IMG/VR virus record: IMGVR_UViG_3300024348_000125
Location: 1 to 36,368 of that record
Direction: 5' to 3' (one strand)
Length of the DNA stretch: 36,368 nt
Source of the DNA: a virus
Under the pieces are notes generated by a model. It was not told the origin of the DNA and did not search any database. It saw only the letters and a program-made list of their open reading frames with translations. Position 1 is the stretch's first letter; the number at the start of each line of letters is the position of its first letter. Of this stretch, positions 20,647-29,256 are shown one piece after another. The translations under genes and the position numbers were made by a program.

Positions 20647-22586
20647 ACAACCTACCAACAGATTACCAAAACTTCATAGCCCTATCTCGCTACGCTCGAT
20701 GGCTACCGGAGAAGAACAGAAGAGAGAACTGGTCAGAGACAGTAGCACGTTACTTTGACTTTATGGATAAGCACCTTAGTGAGAACACTGAGTACACGCT
20801 TACACCTACTACACGCAAGGAACTAGAGCAAGCAGTTCTTAACCTAGACATTATGCCTAGTATGAGAGCGTTAATGACAGCAGGACCAGCACTAGAGAAG
20901 AACCACATCGCTGGTTATAACTGTGCGTACCTAAGTGTTGACCATCCCAAAGCATTTGATGAGTGCCTATACATCCTGATGCACGGCACAGGTGTAGGCT
21001 TTAGTGTAGAAAGACAACACATTAACAAACTACCAAGGATTCCTGGTGGGTTGATTGACACACCTGAGAATCTAATAGTGGTGTCTGATTCAAAGGAAGG
21101 TTGGCAGACAGCGTTCAGTAAGTTAATAGGGTTCTTGTACAACGGTAGGATTCCATCGTGGGACTTAACCAAGATACGCCCTAAAGGCGCTCGCCTTAGT
21201 ACCTTCGGGGGCAGAGCAAGTGGACCAGCACCTCTTGAGGACTTGTTTAACTTTACCGTACACCTATTCAAGGAAGCTGAAGGACGCACACTGACTAGCT
21301 ATGAGTGCCACCGCCTTATGTGTAAGATTGCAGAGGTAGTGGTAGTGGGTGGTGTAAGACGTTCAGCACTTATTAGTTTGTCTAACCTTACGGATGACCG
21401 CATGAGACACGCTAAGTCTGGACAGTGGTGGCAAGACACACCTGAGATGGCTCTTGCTAACAACTCCGTGTGTTACACTGAGAAGCCTAATATGAATAGC
21501 TTTATGCAAGAGTGGTTGTCTTTATATGAGTCTAAGTCTGGTGAACGTGGTATCTTTAACAGAGAGGCGGCGGTCAAGCAGGTAGCTAGGGTAGGAAGAA
21601 GAGACACTGACCACCACTTTGGTTGTAACCCTTGTAGTGAAATCATACTAAGAGACGGGCAGTTCTGTAACCTCACTGAGTGTGTCGTTAGAGCTGAGGA
21701 TACACAGGATTCGATTCTAGAGAAGATTAGGCTAGCTACTATGTTGGGTACGTTCCAGTCATCTTTGACCAACCTCAAGCGTTTACGTGCGAAATGGAAA
21801 CATAACACAGAAGAAGAGGCGCTACTCGGTGTCAGCCTTACGGGTATTATGGACAATACTTTTATGAACACAACTACTCACGAGCTTACAGACTACTTAG
21901 CAATACTGAGACAGAAGTCAGTAGACACTAATAAGTTGTGGGCTAAGAAGCTGGGGATTAACCAATCAACTTCCATTACAGCTATTAAACCAAGTGGTAC
22001 AGTCAGTCAGTTAGTTGACAGCGCCAGTGGTATTCACTCAAGACATAACGACTACTACTTAAGACGAGTAAGGGCTGATGCTAAAGACCCTATAGCACAG
22101 TTGATGGAAGACCAAGGCATCCCTTGCGAGGCTGACGTTATGAAGCCAGACAGTGTTAAGGTGTTTACGTTCCCTATGGAAGCACCTAAAGGCGCTGTGC
22201 TTAGAGATGACAGGACAGCACTCGAGCAACTGGAGCTGTGGCTAACGTACCAGAGACATTACTGTGAACACAAGCCATCTGTTACTGTGTCTGTTAAAGA
22301 ACACGAGTGGATGGAAGTAGGTGCGTGGGTGTACAAACACTTTGACGAGGTAAGTGGTGTGTCTTTCTTACCACACTCAGACCACACGTACCAACAAGCA
22401 CCTTATGAAGACTGTAGTAAAGCAGACTACAAGGCACTGCTTAAGAAGATGCCTAAGGCTGTCGACTGGTCACTGATTAGTCAGTACGAGTTGACAGACA
22501 CAACAACCAGCACCAAGACGTTAGCTTGTACCGGTAACGTATGTGAGATGGTAGACTTAACTGATGAAGAAGGTGATAAAGAGTGA
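20643..22586 (+). CDS. nrdJ: Class II (B12-dependent) ribonucleotide reductase, monomeric (647 aa)
   Basis: Reduces ribonucleotides to deoxyribonucleotides for phage DNA synthesis. Matches the single-chain adenosylcobalamin enzyme of the L. leichmannii type. Cys94 (GYNCAYLSV) and Cys342 (FCNLTE) form the substrate-reducing pair; NPCSE (329-333) gives the thiyl-radical Cys331 and Glu333. Cys629/Cys634 (CTGNVC) is the C-terminal relay pair with the family's spacing of five. RWLPEKNRRENWSETVARY (19-37) is a typical start. About 90 residues shorter than the Lactobacillus enzyme. No NrdB-like radical subunit is present, as expected. Activity depends on host cobalamin. Confidence 0.92.
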   Translation: MNNLPTDYQNFIALSRYARWLPEKNRRENWSETVARYFDFMDKHLSENTEYTLTPTTRKELEQAVLNLDIMPSMRALMTAGPALEKNHIAGYNCAYLSVDHPKAFDECLYILMHGTGVGFSVERQHINKLPRIPGGLIDTPENLIVVSDSKEGWQTAFSKLIGFLYNGRIPSWDLTKIRPKGARLSTFGGRASGPAPLEDLFNFTVHLFKEAEGRTLTSYECHRLMCKIAEVVVVGGVRRSALISLSNLTDDRMRHAKSGQWWQDTPEMALANNSVCYTEKPNMNSFMQEWLSLYESKSGERGIFNREAAVKQVARVGRRDTDHHFGCNPCSEIILRDGQFCNLTECVVRAEDTQDSILEKIRLATMLGTFQSSLTNLKRLRAKWKHNTEEEALLGVSLTGIMDNTFMNTTTHELTDYLAILRQKSVDTNKLWAKKLGINQSTSITAIKPSGTVSQLVDSASGIHSRHNDYYLRRVRADAKDPIAQLMEDQGIPCEADVMKPDSVKVFTFPMEAPKGAVLRDDRTALEQLELWLTYQRHYCEHKPSVTVSVKEHEWMEVGAWVYKHFDEVSGVSFLPHSDHTYQQAPYEDCSKADYKALLKKMPKAVDWSLISQYELTDTTTSTKTLACTGNVCEMVDLTDEEGDKE

Positions 22587-22765
22587 GCAACCTAACAAGG
22601 AAACTGTGGAAAGTCGCTGACGCAGAGACCATTGAAGTAGCGACAACAACTGAAGAGGTAAGAAAGATGGATGAACTTATGAAGCTATTGAAAACAAAGA
22701 CTAGTCTAGTTGTTTTTGTAGGTATTGTAATGCTTATGTTAGCAGGTAGCTGGCTAGGTCTGTGA
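22583..22765 (+). CDS. Small membrane-anchored protein (60 aa)
   Basis: Begins with a GTG overlapping the RNR stop (GTGA), ribosome site AAGGTG. Residues ~1-38 are soluble and charged (WKVADAETIEVATTTEEVRK), and the last ~20 form a transmembrane helix (TSLVVFVGIVMLMLAGSWLG), so it is a C-tail-anchored protein. The first of a GTGA-coupled chain of tiny genes. No family recognised. Confidence 0.6.
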   Translation: MSNLTRKLWKVADAETIEVATTTEEVRKMDELMKLLKTKTSLVVFVGIVMLMLAGSWLGL

Positions 22766-22836
22766 TTAACTTTGTACTAGGACTCGCTCTTACAATATGG
22801 GTGTATATGTTCTTACTTTCGTTTACTATATTGTGA
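22762..22836 (+). CDS. Tiny membrane peptide (24 aa)
   Basis: A GTG overlapping the previous stop opens MINFVLGLALTIWVYMFLLS followed by FTIL, essentially one transmembrane helix. The stop overlaps the next GTG by the same GTGA arrangement. Plausible as a translationally coupled micropeptide, but very short and without other support. Confidence 0.35.
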   Translation: MINFVLGLALTIWVYMFLLSFTIL

Positions 22837-22967
22837 AGAAGAACCTAGTACAGACAGACAAAACATCCGAGCTTTATCATAAATTACGTAGGGATAAGGC
22901 TCGTAACCGAGAGGTTAGAAATACAACAGCACGTAGACCGTTCTGGAAAAGAGACTGGAGGAAGTAA
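22833..22967 (+). CDS. Small basic protein (44 aa)
   Basis: GTG at 22833 overlaps the preceding TGA; the frame reads MKKNLVQTDKTSELYHKLRR, then DKARNREVRNTTARRPFWKR and DWRK. It is highly Arg/Lys-rich, suited to nucleic acid or acidic partner binding. The stop overlaps the next ATG (TAATG), so the frame exactly bridges the gap between two genes. No family recognised. Confidence 0.5.
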   Translation: MKKNLVQTDKTSELYHKLRRDKARNREVRNTTARRPFWKRDWRK

Positions 22968-23164
22968 TGACTAAAGAATTAATAAACAGAATTAAGTACA
23001 GGTACAAAGAGTATTACATTACCAAGTCCAAGGCTAAGACACACGCCAACGCAATGAAGATGGCATCAAACTGGTCACACGAATACCCAACAGGCACATC
23101 ACGTGCTTACATAGCTGACCAGATAGTTGAATGCTGGAAAAGACAGGAGAATAAAGATGACTGA
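22967..23164 (+). CDS. Small basic protein (65 aa)
   Basis: Starts MTKELINRIKYRYKEYYITK, continues SKAKTHANAMKMASNWSHEY and ends in a charged helix. Tyr/Lys-rich, compact and probably helical. GACTGGAGGAAG before the ATG gives a strong ribosome site. Overlaps the next gene by eight bases. Unknown function within the nucleotide/recombination operon. Confidence 0.6.
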   Translation: MTKELINRIKYRYKEYYITKSKAKTHANAMKMASNWSHEYPTGTSRAYIADQIVECWKRQENKDD

Positions 23165-23411
23165 ACAAGGGCTGTACACCTTTAACGAGGTGTTAGATAG
23201 ATTGTTGTTGACTGATGAAGAGCTGTTATTATGTAAACAACATAGAGACTACAATAAGAAACTGGATGATATGTTTGAAGGACACCCTAGTTATAGCGAG
23301 GGTATGCACTATCCACCAGAGAATGTATGTGACAATAGAGGTAACATAGGTAATCCACCAGATAAGCCTAAGACACACAACAGAGGATGGGATGAATACT
23401 ATGGTGCATAA
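23157..23411 (+). CDS. Hypothetical protein (84 aa)
   Basis: ATG at 23157 is chosen because ACAGGAG sits nine bases before it; an in-frame start at 23127 would overlap the preceding gene further with no ribosome site. Reads MTEQGLYTFNEVLDRLLLTD, a helical N-terminus, then a Pro/Asn/Gly-rich tail (YPPENVCDNRGNIGNPPDKP) that looks disordered. Overlaps RusA by 20 bases. Not recognised. Confidence 0.6.
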   Translation: MTEQGLYTFNEVLDRLLLTDEELLLCKQHRDYNKKLDDMFEGHPSYSEGMHYPPENVCDNRGNIGNPPDKPKTHNRGWDEYYGA

Positions 23412-23802
23412 GGCAACCTTCCATATAGCACCAGTACCAGCATCACGTGCTAGAGTTACACGCTGGGGAACATACTTTCCTAAGAAGTATAAAGGATTCA
23501 GAGACGAACTAGAAGCAATCCTTGACAGCTATGCGCTGACACCTAGTGACGAGCTATTGTATGTGAAGGTAGACTTCCACGTGCAGATGGCTAAGAGTTG
23601 GTCTAAGAAACGCAAGGCTTCAGCCGAGGGTAAATACTGTGATAATAATGCAGACATAGACAACTACATCAAGGCCGTGCTAGATGCAGCCGAGGGTAGG
23701 TACTATAATAATGACAAACAGATTGTAATGGTACGTGCTCGGAAGTTCTGGGCAGTAGAAGGAAGTATTACATATTCGCAACAACCAATCATAGGATTAT
23801 AA
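23392..23802 (+). CDS. rusA: RusA-like Holliday junction resolvase (136 aa)
   Basis: IAPVPASRARVTRWGTYFPK (12-31) and WSKKRKA (70-76) are typical of the RusA family. The catalytic set is NADIDNYIKAVLD (Asp88, Asp90, Lys94) and NNDKQI (Asp108); the spacing matches RusA (Asp70, Asp72, Lys76, Asp91) closely. Length is normal. Resolves recombination or replication junctions so that concatemeric DNA can be packaged. Lies at the end of the replication operon. An ATG at 23401 is an alternative start; 23392 has GAGG at suitable spacing. Confidence 0.88.
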   Translation: MNTMVHKATFHIAPVPASRARVTRWGTYFPKKYKGFRDELEAILDSYALTPSDELLYVKVDFHVQMAKSWSKKRKASAEGKYCDNNADIDNYIKAVLDAAEGRYYNNDKQIVMVRARKFWAVEGSITYSQQPIIGL

Positions 23803-23803
23803 G

Positions 23804-24199
23804 ATGCCACTGAATAAAGCAGAAGACTGGGAAGGTAGAAAGAAGTTTGACGTTGACCTAGAGTTTGGTCAGCAATGGGAGAAGCACATAGACGAGCTGT
23901 TCTCAGGTGCTAAGACAGCAGAAATAAAGACAGAGCGTGACAAGTGGGTAACCACAGGCAACATCTGTATTGAGGTAGAGAGTTATGGCAAACCCTCAGG
24001 ACTAACGTCAACCGAAGCTGACGTATGGGTACACAATCTAGTGAAGGATGGAGAGTTGCAGTGTAGTCTCATGTTCCCTGTCGAGAAGTTACGCTCTATA
24101 ATAGAAGAGATGAAGCCCTACACTGTAATGGGCGGTGACAACAGAGCAAGTAAGCTGTGTCTTGTCAACTTACAGAAGTTACTTAAGGCTGTTGTATAG
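23804..24199 (+). CDS. Possible PD-(D/E)XK nuclease-like protein (131 aa)
   Basis: The segment AEIKTERDKWVTTGNICIEV (39-58) followed by ESYGKPSGLTSTEADVW resembles a compact phage nuclease family in which an acidic residue, E-x-K and a GN.xIE strand form the active centre; here Glu20, Glu40-x-Lys42 and Glu57 are candidates. I recall similar 'TGN.IE....GKPSG...T.ADYW' proteins in phage replication modules. It is the last rightward gene and its stop overlaps the stop of the opposite-strand gene by 17 bases. Nuclease assignment is tentative. Confidence 0.6.
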   Translation: MPLNKAEDWEGRKKFDVDLEFGQQWEKHIDELFSGAKTAEIKTERDKWVTTGNICIEVESYGKPSGLTSTEADVWVHNLVKDGELQCSLMFPVEKLRSIIEEMKPYTVMGGDNRASKLCLVNLQKLLKAVV

Positions 24200-24953
24200 C
24201 AACGTGACGCTCATCGAACACGACATAGTTTTTAGAACTGCTGGAGAAGTTACCTGATATTGTGTCGGCATTATATTTAATACCACGAATTCCTAACGAC
24301 AGTAAGTACTTTGATGTTTTCTTAGGACCTAGTACTCTCGCCAGTGTCTGATACAAGTCAGAACCATACTGCTCACCTTTTATACTTAACCTGTGTCGCT
24401 TAATTATATTCTTGATTGTATTCTGTATATCAGGGTGTTGTTTGTTTAAAGGCACGTGCCATAATAACAAATTAGACTTACCTGCTTTGATGGTAACCGA
24501 GTATACAGCACCACCCTGCTTAGGAATGTACCCTTCACGAATAAGAGCAGCAGCATCATCCATTTTGTTCCTGAAACCCTGTGATGTGTCTGGTCTTTTA
24601 CGAGATATGAATTCCTTAGCAGCGTCATCTAGGGTTTTTGCGTTAACAGGAAACCCTGTGTTTTTGAAATAATCGTCTATGAAATCTTGAGGAGCTAGTG
24701 AATCAGACAATCTTGTTAGGTGTTGGTCAGCATACTTAGAAGCTATACCCTCACTGTCAGTGAAGTACAAACCCCACCCAAAAACCTGAGCACCTTCTCC
24801 TGTTCCGATTTTGTCTGTGCTGAATTTAATTATATTCCTCTCAGGAGAGCCATGAAAAGCATTTATCTCCTGCTCAATCTTAACCTCTAGCCCGTGGTCT
24901 TTAATCTTATTAGAGTCATCAAACCCCGGTACAATATTAGTTCCACAAGCCAT
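24183..24953 (-). CDS. ADP-ribosyltransferase-like protein of the polyvalent (ART-PolyVal) type (256 aa)
   Basis: NAFHGSPERNIIKFSTDKIG (31-50) then TGEGAQVFGWGLYFTDS (51-67) and a C-terminal KNYVVFDERHVAI (241-253) match the ADP-ribosyltransferase domain seen in phage and plasmid polyvalent proteins. His34, Tyr63 and an acidic residue near 247-248 would be the H-Y-E/D NAD-binding and catalytic set. AVYSVTIKAGKSNLLLW (148-164) fits the middle strands. It lies at the very end of the late block, directly after the large ejection-type protein, so it is probably packaged and delivered with DNA. Catalytic activity and target are inferred, not shown. Confidence 0.7.
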   Translation of the reverse strand: MACGTNIVPGFDDSNKIKDHGLEVKIEQEINAFHGSPERNIIKFSTDKIGTGEGAQVFGWGLYFTDSEGIASKYADQHLTRLSDSLAPQDFIDDYFKNTGFPVNAKTLDDAAKEFISRKRPDTSQGFRNKMDDAAALIREGYIPKQGGAVYSVTIKAGKSNLLLWHVPLNKQHPDIQNTIKNIIKRHRLSIKGEQYGSDLYQTLARVLGPKKTSKYLLSLGIRGIKYNADTISGNFSSSSKNYVVFDERHVAIQQP

Positions 24954-27900
24954 TACTCATCTCCTCCAAAAGGTTTGAAGTGTATACCCGCAGCACCCAT
25001 AGAAGAGTCAAGGCTTTCACCCAACCATTCAATAAGGTTATCACTGACGTCAACCTCTGCATCACCAGACCACAAAGGAGAGATGACATCTTCTAATGCT
25101 TTAGTTATGAAACCAAAGCTTACACCCATCAATGAAGATGCAGCATCACCATACTTACCAGAACCAAAGACCATACCCGGAGCACCTGTAAGACCTGCTC
25201 TGTCTATAGTCTCTAAGAATGCAGGGGACTCATGGTCCTCGTCTCTGATTGCGTCCTTAAGTATTTCACCTAGGTGTACCAGAGCGTATGAAGCAGCAAG
25301 CGCACCTACCACACCAATAGCAGCACCATAATCAGGAGTACACTGCTTAGGATTTAACTTCCTAAGTAATCTCTTAACAACAGTATTACCAAATACAATA
25401 GGGAAAGTCTTAAGCTGTGCTATGATAGCGTAGTTAGGATTAGACATCCATAAAGGTTTGTTAGTAGCTTTAGGAGTTACTACTACATCATCAACAACCT
25501 TATGTAACCAAGGTATAAGCACATCTCTCACTGTAGTTTCTTTACCATTAGCTGTAATAACAGCATCAAGGAAAGCATCGTTTGTAATATCAATACGAAC
25601 CTTTCCTTCCTCGTTACGTGCCAAGTTAGTCAGTTGGTTAAAGGTATCAATACTAATTCCATTCTCGTGAAGCTCGTTCTCAAGTCTTCTCTTCTCGATG
25701 TCTGATATGTTACCTCTAATAAGACCATTAGCTCTGCTGTTGATGTTACTTAGCATAGCCTGAGCTGCCCAGTTCCTGTTGAAGTTAGTCCACTGTGTAA
25801 GGAAACCACCTAACGGGCTACGGAAGTACATATTCAATAGTTTGTTTTTATCAGTAGAGAACAACTGGTCGAGGCGTTCATTGACTTCAGGGTTTAAGTT
25901 GTAACCAAGTAACGCAAGTGTCTGAGCACCCTCTCCCGGTTCTATGTGTTTACCTGAAGCTCCTCTGTATATGCCCTTTACAGTATAACTAAGTGCCTTA
26001 GGAATAGTAGCCAGCATATGACCGAAGCCAGCACGCTCACCAATCCAAGCAAGCTCCACTATAGAAGATAGAGTTGCCATACCTAGGTGTGTGAAAGCAC
26101 CTACACCTGTTGCTATTTTAGAAAGTGCTCTCCAGTTCTGTTCTTTCTCTGTTGTTGGTCTTTTATATATATTATGAACAGCATCATACACATCATAAAT
26201 CTTATTAATTTGTTCTTGGTTTATAGCTGTTGAGTTGTCACCTCTCTTCTTAGAAAGAGTCTCAATGTTTTTCCTTAGCTTCTTAGCCTTGTAACCAAAG
26301 GCTGTAGCAGAAGCAACTCTTACAGCAGCCTTTGACAGGTAGCCAGTAAGAACCTTATCTACACTACGTTCTCTGTACTTAGTATCTAAGTGTTCCCAAG
26401 CAGAACTACGTGACTTCTCAAAGTCCTTACGTTTAGTACCTTCAAACTCTTGCTCTTTACCTAGTAATTCTCTTGCCGTTATAAGGTCAGGGTCAACACC
26501 ATTTATAATGTCTTGTGCAATACCATCAGCCCACTTTTTAACAGCACCCTTTGCAAGCTCTGCAGGTGTGAAGTGTTCCTTTAGTTTACCTTCTCTAATA
26601 GCGCGTGCACGTGATGCCATAAGACTGCTTACAAAACCTTCAGTGTCTTGTTTAACAGCATCAGCACTGACAGGGCGATGTAAGTAGTTCTCTACAAATC
26701 CTATAGGAACACCAGCTTCTTTCAAGTCTTTCTGTGCTGTGTTCAGTGCCTTTCTTATAAGACCATCCTTACCTGCGTCTACATCAATGCCTGCTCTAGT
26801 AGCTGCATCCACATTCTTAGCAGCAGCATTAAGAGCTGCAACAGTTTCTGGTTTCTTAGGATTATGCTCAAGACGTGCAATAATATAAGCACTGATACTA
26901 GGGTCTATGTTACGACCAAAGTCACCTAGGCCCATACGTTTGTTAGAGTACTTGTTAATTATATTAACTACGTCTTTTAAATATGTACCTGACTTAACAG
27001 CTCTTACACTGTCGAAGTTGCTTGTTGTTCCTTTCTCACGACTTCCTGTCCCAGTAGGAGAAATGCTTTGGAATATTTCATTAGCTGCATGGAATTCTGC
27101 ACCTGTCTTTGCTTTATTACGTACATCATAAATAATAGGAGACAACGGCTTAAGTGTTGTACCCTCAAGAAGAGATTTAGTACCTTCCTTTATGTCATAA
27201 TTGGTGTACTTCTTAAGAAGCGCAGCGCCCTCATTGAAAGTTTGTTGTACTCCCGGAGTGTAGCCCCTGCCTTCTGGTAAATCAATAAGACCACCAACAG
27301 TTTCTGTACTAGTAGGACTAGCATTCCTTAGTTGGTCTATGTTGAATCCCTTGGCAAGTCTTCTAGCAGTACTTAAATCCCTATTAGTAGAACGTGCCTC
27401 GCCTATAGCACCCGGTGCACCAATCATACCAGCAGTAGGACCAGCAATTAACGCCTCTTCAAAGATGTCTTGTGCGCCTTCAGAAGTACCTAGTATAGAC
27501 GGGTCAACACTAGTACCTATTTGTATTGCCTTCTGAGCTGCCTCAGTTGCAGCTTCAGTACCGACTAACTTAGCACCGAACTTAGCACCAGTACCTACCT
27601 GCTTAAGTAATGAGTCTCTGCTAGTATTGACTAGTTTAGTTAGGTTAGCTCTAGCAGTACTAACACCACCTTTACCGAAAGACTTAGCTAATGCCTTAGA
27701 CGTGGCACTTGCACCTTTGATAGGAGCTAAGGTGTCTAAGTAAGTAAGACCACCGGCAACCAAGGCCGCTTTGGTTTTCTCAGCAACAGTAAGTTCTCTG
27801 CCTGCTATACGCTGGTGTTCTTCAATAGTATCACCAAGATTAGCATTGTAGGTTGTGGCAAAGGTAGCATAATTAACTAGACTACCCAAGCCCTTAGCTA

Positions 27901-28252
27901 CAGGATGCGGCATGGCTTTAAGAATATTACCCACAGTGAAGCCCAGCATTGGGGCTACTGTATTCATAGCATTAAGACTAGCCTTCTCTTTCCACCAGTC
28001 GAGCTTCTGCTCAGACTCTAAGAATCTTCCTGCGTGTTGTGGGTTGAATTGCTGTAGCTTCTCTTCCTGTGCTTTACGGAAGTCTGCAACTCTCGTTGTG
28101 TCTGCGCCAAATATGTCACCAAGTGCTTCAGCACCTGTTGATTGTAGTACACCATACTGAGGTACAGATGCTTGTATAGCAGACAAAGAACCAGTACCAG
28201 AACCCCTGAACTGTCTCGTTATCTCCTCACGTTCTTCGGGAGTAAGTGCCAT
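24953..28252 (-). CDS. Large internal virion / ejection-type protein (1099 aa)
   Basis: The largest protein in the window. The N-terminal ~300 residues are Ala/Gly-rich with hydrophobic stretches (VAPMLGFTVGNILKAMPHP; TEAATEAAQKAIQIG). Residues ~450-640 are charged (YRERSVDKVLTGYLSKAAVR), and the C-terminal third has further apolar segments (ATGVGAFTHLGMATLSSIVE; AAIGVVGALAASYALVHLGE). This composition fits the giant internal virion proteins that cross the host envelope during DNA ejection in podoviruses and SU10-like phages. It is flanked by other virion genes and the ART-like gene. No enzyme motif is clear. The label rests on size, composition and position. Confidence 0.65.
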   Translation of the reverse strand: MALTPEEREEITRQFRGSGTGSLSAIQASVPQYGVLQSTGAEALGDIFGADTTRVADFRKAQEEKLQQFNPQHAGRFLESEQKLDWWKEKASLNAMNTVAPMLGFTVGNILKAMPHPVAKGLGSLVNYATFATTYNANLGDTIEEHQRIAGRELTVAEKTKAALVAGGLTYLDTLAPIKGASATSKALAKSFGKGGVSTARANLTKLVNTSRDSLLKQVGTGAKFGAKLVGTEAATEAAQKAIQIGTSVDPSILGTSEGAQDIFEEALIAGPTAGMIGAPGAIGEARSTNRDLSTARRLAKGFNIDQLRNASPTSTETVGGLIDLPEGRGYTPGVQQTFNEGAALLKKYTNYDIKEGTKSLLEGTTLKPLSPIIYDVRNKAKTGAEFHAANEIFQSISPTGTGSREKGTTSNFDSVRAVKSGTYLKDVVNIINKYSNKRMGLGDFGRNIDPSISAYIIARLEHNPKKPETVAALNAAAKNVDAATRAGIDVDAGKDGLIRKALNTAQKDLKEAGVPIGFVENYLHRPVSADAVKQDTEGFVSSLMASRARAIREGKLKEHFTPAELAKGAVKKWADGIAQDIINGVDPDLITARELLGKEQEFEGTKRKDFEKSRSSAWEHLDTKYRERSVDKVLTGYLSKAAVRVASATAFGYKAKKLRKNIETLSKKRGDNSTAINQEQINKIYDVYDAVHNIYKRPTTEKEQNWRALSKIATGVGAFTHLGMATLSSIVELAWIGERAGFGHMLATIPKALSYTVKGIYRGASGKHIEPGEGAQTLALLGYNLNPEVNERLDQLFSTDKNKLLNMYFRSPLGGFLTQWTNFNRNWAAQAMLSNINSRANGLIRGNISDIEKRRLENELHENGISIDTFNQLTNLARNEEGKVRIDITNDAFLDAVITANGKETTVRDVLIPWLHKVVDDVVVTPKATNKPLWMSNPNYAIIAQLKTFPIVFGNTVVKRLLRKLNPKQCTPDYGAAIGVVGALAASYALVHLGEILKDAIRDEDHESPAFLETIDRAGLTGAPGMVFGSGKYGDAASSLMGVSFGFITKALEDVISPLWSGDAEVDVSDNLIEWLGESLDSSMGAAGIHFKPFGGDE

Positions 28253-28254
28253 TA

Positions 28255-29256
28255 TTATAAGCCTTGTTGTTTTCTCTTCTCTTCTTCTGCTTGTTTCATT
28301 AGAGAATGGAGAGCAGGTAAATCATATATGTTCAAATCCGGGTTTTGTTGGTGTAATAGGTACATCTCATTAACAAGCTTATCCTGCTCTTCACCACTAA
28401 GACCACCGAAACCTAAGAAACTTTGGTCATTCTCATCGAAGTAGCCACCCATTTCTTTACGGAAGCTGGTGTAGGGTATAGTCTTAAAATCTGTAGAACC
28501 AGCAGACTGTGCGGCAGCAGCGCGTTGTGTTACAGCATCAGCCTCATTAGCCCTCTTAGCAAAGTCATCAGATACACTACCTTTGCGTAAGTGAGGAGCA
28601 GTACCCATCTCACCAATAAGCCTGCCAATACGGCTTAGACGCGTATCACCCGGAGCACCACTCATAGGCTGCATCCAGTAGTCTTTAGTCTTCATCTGCT
28701 CAGCTATTGTCTTAGGTTTTTCTGGTGCTTTTTGGTCAACCGTCTGAGCACGTTGTTGTTCCTGAGTCAGGAAGGATGGTCCTGCGGTAGGCTGTGATGA
28801 ACCCGCCTTAGAGGCGAGGAAAGGATAAGCACCTACAGAAGCTATATTACCTAGTTTAAAAGGAGACACACCGCCATATACAGGCTTACCTGCTTTATAT
28901 ACAGGCTTACCTGATTTACTAAGTTTTTGGCTTCTATACAAAGGGTCAGTAAGTGACTTGACTTTCTTAGCTTTCTTACCTAGGTCAACACCTTTGTATA
29001 GTTTATGTGCAGCTCTGCCACCAGCAAGTGCAGCCCTTCCACCAAGACCAATCAAACCTAAACCGGGAATAACCATAGAAGCATCTAGGGCCTTTTCCCA
29101 AGCAGGTGTGTTCTCCCAATAGTCTGATACATAACCACTCACTGTGTCAAAGTTACTAGCACCTTCTTTACCAGACTCAACCCAAGTACCACCACCCGCC
29201 TCACAAGCACCTCTTCCTATTGCACTTGGTGTACCATTAATGCTACAGTAACTCAT
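28255..29256 (-). CDS. Virion protein, possibly internal/ejection (333 aa)
   Basis: Begins MSYCSINGTPSAIGRGACEA and has GGGTWVESGKEG. A hydrophobic stretch (MVIPGLGLIGLGGRAALAGG, ~61-80) could cross or dip into a membrane, and a repeat SGKPVYKAGKPVYGG lies near 114-128. The C-terminal part is soluble and charged (SDDFAKRANEADAVTQRAAA). It starts at the transglycosylase stop and ends three bases before the large protein start. Together these three look like an injection set. No known family by sequence alone. Confidence 0.6.
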   Translation of the reverse strand: MSYCSINGTPSAIGRGACEAGGGTWVESGKEGASNFDTVSGYVSDYWENTPAWEKALDASMVIPGLGLIGLGGRAALAGGRAAHKLYKGVDLGKKAKKVKSLTDPLYRSQKLSKSGKPVYKAGKPVYGGVSPFKLGNIASVGAYPFLASKAGSSQPTAGPSFLTQEQQRAQTVDQKAPEKPKTIAEQMKTKDYWMQPMSGAPGDTRLSRIGRLIGEMGTAPHLRKGSVSDDFAKRANEADAVTQRAAAAQSAGSTDFKTIPYTSFRKEMGGYFDENDQSFLGFGGLSGEEQDKLVNEMYLLHQQNPDLNIYDLPALHSLMKQAEEEKRKQQGL

